Shown here: one piece after another, positions 60,637 to 64,000 of the stretch
Numbering within the stretch: position 1 is the stretch's first letter
How the letters are laid out: every line of letters begins with the position of its first letter
NCBI RefSeq assembly: GCF_040183065.1
Contig: NC_091125.1
Coordinates: forward strand, 111,248,121-111,312,120
DNA: 64,000 nucleotides
Reading direction: 5' to 3'
From: Periplaneta americana
Lineage: Eukaryota; Arthropoda; Insecta; Blattodea; Blattidae
Made by a program: the position numbers and the translations under genes
The notes under the pieces: model-generated
The model's input: only the letters and a program-made list of their open reading frames with translations
Database searches by the model: none
What the model was told of the DNA's origin: nothing

Positions 60637-61523
60637 AGGTGGGTGCTCCTGTTATGGCCATGTTCCTGATATGCCCCCCCCCCCTATTGTGAATTAGTTA
60701 ACCAAAAAATCCGCTACATTGCAGCAGCATCCAGTGAAAGGGCATCCTGGTATGTCACTTGATCGTTTTCCATCCAGTCAGGTTGAGCAATATGGCGTCA
60801 GTTGGCTGTTTTGAGGTTTTCATGTGATCTCTTCTTATTTTTCTCTGGTAAGTCTCCTTTGTTTTATGCATGTTTTTCAAAGACTTGTTTCATGAAAACC
60901 ATTGTACTCCATTCAGTTTTTAATGTTCTGTTGATTGGTGTTGTCGTTGATGGCGTATCTTTTACGAGTTGTTCATAATCAAACGATTTTCGTGAAAGCT
61001 TACCTGCTCCTGATATGGCCATATCAAATGCACCATGGCCATATCAAGTTCATTTCACTTTTATTTTTTCACCTGACAAATTTGCATGCCTTATAGCTGG
61101 GATTACGCAAAAATTTTGTATTTTAAGAAAAACAATGTACTTTTTTTTTATGGAAAAACCTGTTTTAACTACACTTTTTAATTATAAAAAATATTATTAA
61201 GTGTCATGTTTATTCATTTTATACCAAAATTATTTAATTTTAGCACAGGTGCGCTATCAAACTGAAAACAATCACGATTTGTAGAACATGGAACAAGGGT
61301 GGCCATATCATGTGCACATGTTCCTGATATGGCCACTAGGTAGACTTTTGGAATTTGGGACTTTTTGGATAATTAAAGCTATTTTTATGGGGAAAAGAAA
61401 TTGTTTTAAGAAAGTCCATTAGACTGAGAACGAGTAAGAAAAAAGTGGCTTACATTTTTTTTTCAAAATGGCTGCTAGAAAAATTCTCAAACCTTAGCAT
61501 GGCCATATCACGGACACCTACCT
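60637..61523. mobile_element. 887-bp TA-flanked element with TGATATGGCCATATCA motifs
   Basis: Ends AGGTGGGTGCTCCTGTTATG and, reversed, AGGTAGGTGTCCGTGATATG are inverted and both continue GCCATG. TA flanks each side. Copies or halves of the palindrome TGATATGGCCATATCA occur at about 60650, 61012, 61035, 61300, 61325 and 61500. No transposase seen. Confidence 0.75.
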
Positions 61524-61555
61524 TATTTGTCAATAGTAGTATATAGGTATATTAC

Positions 61556-61868
<313 letters not shown>

Positions 61869-62177
61869 CAAGGGAGGCACAAGATCGGTAAATAGACATG
61901 TATCGTGATTTATTTTCCACCATGTCATGTGCGTAAAAGCATGCTAAGTTTCGGAAGTAATGTGTCGACTGCGTCATCAGGGAAAGCAGGAAAATGGAAA
62001 CATCTGTTTTGTTTAAAGACTGAAGAATGACCCTTCGTAAAGGATCCAATAGAAGTTCTTTATTCCTTGTGTTCTCTGGTAACATCCAAGAAGTGGCTTC
62101 GAAATTTGGATGGTGCATCAAGTCTCGCGGACGTGAAGGTATTGTATCATGGAGTTACGTATTTTCTGTGACAAAGT

Positions 62178-62183
62178 TTTATT
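62178..62183 (-). terminator. Polyadenylation signal for TTC19
   Basis: AATAAA on the minus strand, about 150 nt after the TTC19 stop codon. Confidence 0.6.
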
Positions 62184-62332
62184 TAATTACATTGAAGTAA
62201 ATGCTTAGTATAATATGAAGTACTGTATTGTACACATATTAAATACAGACATTAATCCAGCCAAAAAAATATATAGTAAAGAAAAGACGAAACTGTTCCA
62301 AAATTTCTGCCAATAGACCTTAAAAAATAATC

Positions 62333-63103
62333 TCATGCCAAGTGCAATGCGTCTAACTTCTGGAGGCAATTATTAGATTCCTTTTCAGCATCTTTATTTC
62401 TTACCATTTTCGCTCTCTTTTTAGCATTCTCACACCATATCCTCGCCTGACTATACATACTTTTAAGAAAGTACACTTCACCTACTTTGACGTAATAAAA
62501 TGGCAGCTGGTCATTGTTACCACCATCTTTCCCCAATATAATGGCGTTCAAAAGTTGCTTGATAGCTGCGTCATAGCGGTGTGTCACTATTGAAATCTCG
62601 CTCAGGTGATACAGAATAACCATAATCTGACTGGGCAGGACACTTTTAACTTGAGCCGAGGCTGCGTACGCCAATTCGAAACTTTTCTTTGCTTCTTCGT
62701 AGCGGTTTTTTCCTAATAGAAATTTGCCATACCAGAACAAGATACTAATCCATAACACTCCTGTTTCCTCGTCTTGGAAGCCTCCTCTTGTCTTTCCTTT
62801 GAGCACTTGTAAGCAGTTCTGGAATCCAATCTCCGCTAATTCATCTTGTTGTTGGTTCCAATAGATCCTACTAAGCTTGAGGCTGAAATTAACAACCTGA
62901 TTGTCGTCTTCTGGGAAACCGAAAGACAATAGGCGCTCTATTACTTCTATAACTAGATGTTCAGCTTTCTTGATTTTGCCCTCTTTGTAGGCGATAGTAG
63001 CTAGCATATCGTACACACAGGTGACACCAACTTGAACTTTGTTTTCGTCAGCAATTTTTAAGGCATGTTTCAAAATAATTTCGGCCTTCGTTACATCGCC
63101 TTC
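62333..63103 (-). CDS. TTC19: TTC19 terminal exon (mitochondrial TPR protein)
   Basis: The exon begins after the acceptor TTGCTTACTTTCAG with EGDVTKAEIILKHALKIA and codes for 256 residues to a TGA. The first ATG inside (63073) is not the protein start; earlier exons lie to the right of the window. TPR-type helix pairs are visible, e.g. VYDMLATIAYKEGKIKKAEH, FWYGKFLLGKNRYEEAKKSF, YHLSEISIVTHRYDAAIKQL and YYVKVGEVYFLKSMYSQARI. Order and spacing match TTC19 of flies and vertebrates as I remember it. TTC19 acts at the inner mitochondrial membrane in complex III upkeep, helping clear Rieske-protein fragments. The targeting peptide would be in the missing 5' exons. No damage is seen, so the gene is probably active. 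Confidence 0.88.
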   Translation of the reverse strand, partial: EGDVTKAEIILKHALKIADENKVQVGVTCVYDMLATIAYKEGKIKKAEHLVIEVIERLLSFGFPEDDNQVVNFSLKLSRIYWNQQQDELAEIGFQNCLQVLKGKTRGGFQDEETGVLWISILFWYGKFLLGKNRYEEAKKSFELAYAASAQVKSVLPSQIMVILYHLSEISIVTHRYDAAIKQLLNAIILGKDGGNNDQLPFYYVKVGEVYFLKSMYSQARIWCENAKKRAKMVRNKDAEKESNNCLQKLDALHLA

Positions 63104-63298
63104 CTGAAAGTAAGCAACAGAAGTATGGTCAATTACATTGTATTGGATAATCCACCGAAGTTATGATTACCTACATGCCATATGACGGCAGTATTTTAGA
63201 ATGGAATACATCACATGGATAAACATAATGTCACAGAAATATAAGTACTTTCTCATAATTTATCTGTTTGTATTATCCGTTCGATTCCCCCTTCCCGA
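63104..63298 (-). other. TTC19 intron, proximal part
   Basis: Non-coding. The splice acceptor on the minus strand is at 63104-63105. Confidence 0.6.
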
Positions 63299-63556
63299 GT
63301 CCACACCTGTGGAGTAACGGACAGCGCGTCTGGCCGCGAAACCAGGTGACCCGAGTTCGAATCCCGGTCGGGGCACGTTACGTGGTTGAGGTTTTTTTCC
63401 GGGATTTTCCCTCAACCCGATACGAGTAAATGCTGGGTAACTTTCGATGCTGGACCCCGGACTCATTTCACCGGCATTATCACCTTCATATCATTCAGAC
63501 CCTAAATAACCTAGATGTTGATACAGCGTCGTAAAATAACCCAATACAAAAATAAA
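63299..63556 (+). repeat. Full-length SINE in the TTC19 intron
   Basis: 258 bp with a tRNA-like head, B-box GTTCGAATCCC, body with GGGATTTTCCCTCAACCCG and GCTGGGTAACTTTCG, and 3' end AGCGTCGTAAAATAACCCAA plus an A-rich tail. TCCCCCTTCCCGA is duplicated exactly at 63286-63298 and 63557-63569. Confidence 0.93.
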
Positions 63557-63569
63557 TCCCCCTTCCCGA

Positions 63570-63770
63570 TTTCTGCTGGCCCCTCTGTAAAGGCTAATGG
63601 CTGGGCTATTAAGCTCTTTTCTGAAAATATTTGCTGTACGGAATTGGAAGTCTACGTAATATTATACAACTGTTCAAAATAATTGAAAGAAAAAGACCCG
63701 TTCAGTAACTGTCACGTGATTTCCCCGTTTTGACAACCCTGCAGACACAACCACTCAGACGGACATCGAG
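63570..63770 (+). mobile_element. Partial relative of the 32783-33858 MITE
   Basis: Shares GCCCCTCTGTAAA, AGCTCTTTTCTGAAAA, TACGTAATATTATACA and AACTGTCACGTGATTTC with 33027-33260 in the same order. The SINE above inserted into or at the edge of it. Right edge not defined. Confidence 0.7.
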
Positions 63771-64000
63771 AGTGATGCTACAGAGTACTACAGTATAAAC
63801 TAAAACAAAAAAAAAAAGAGATAAATACAAAGCTAGATCAAATATAATTTAAAATAAAACAAATCGAAATAAAATTTACAATATACATTATACTGAAAAA
63901 TAAGGAAAGTCACAGGCCAAATATTAAGATATCCGTCTTCATTAATAATTTTATGGTTAAAAATTAAATGAATTTATTCTTTCTAGTGGAAGATTATTAA
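63771..64000. other. AT-rich, probably TTC19 intron
   Basis: No exon seen before the window ends. Confidence 0.45.

Overview
This window looks like AT-rich nuclear DNA of an insect, most likely a cockroach or termite (Blattodea). Three things point there: the spacing and splice signals of the few real exons; LINE proteins of two types I associate with cockroach genomes; and a dense mix of tRNA-derived SINEs, Tc1/mariner, hAT, Mutator-like and PIF/Harbinger-like DNA transposons and long microsatellites. The species call is inference from recognition, not a search.

Three host genes are supported. (1) Plus strand, about 5.86-13.0 kb: two small exons and a terminal exon whose peptide ends in an LXXLL motif, like the C-terminus of p160/SRC nuclear-receptor coactivators (taiman in insects). 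The middle exon (72 nt, phase 0) has the form of an optional cassette. The rest of the gene would lie left of the window. (2) Plus strand, 53.75-56.58 kb: a large last exon coding for a Q/P-rich, low-complexity protein with nine 31-residue (two shortened to 28) tandem repeats; I do not recognise it. (3) Minus strand, 62.33-63.10 kb: the terminal exon of TTC19, a TPR protein of mitochondrial complex III maturation; its 5' exons lie beyond the right edge.

Everything else is intron or intergenic DNA shaped by transposons. 1-13 kb: LINE-A copy 1 (1.95-3.0 kb), then the taiman-like exons in long introns. 13-24 kb: gene-free AT-rich DNA with small MITE remnants and CpG-richer patches. 24-26 kb: an IS630-like remnant next to a complete but stop-bearing Tc1 element. 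27.8-31.7 kb: LINE-B carrying a MITE, a non-autonomous hAT with an 8-bp target duplication, then LINE tails set in TTA/AAT microsatellites. 31.7-32.05 kb: a 328-bp near-perfect palindrome of two head-to-head tRNA-like units. 32.8-36.9 kb: a mariner-type MITE and a decayed MULE interrupted by a TTAA-flanked MITE. 37-38 kb: LINE-A copy 2. 40.1-42.5 kb: a whole hAT element with 8-bp target duplication, broken by a SINE. 44.3-46.3 kb: a TTAA-flanked fold-back element with a Harbinger-like element inside. 47-53 kb: fragments of LINEs, mariners and SINEs. 56.8-61.9 kb: a row of TA-flanked inverted-repeat elements, several nested, then a long GATA/GATG/GGCA array.

The host genes show no operon-like relation to one another. 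The clearest interaction is between transposons and genes: a Tc1 derivative supplies the first AATAAA seen after the repeat-protein stop codon, and SINE/MITE insertions sit in the TTC19 intron. No CRISPR, bacterial or viral gene was seen.
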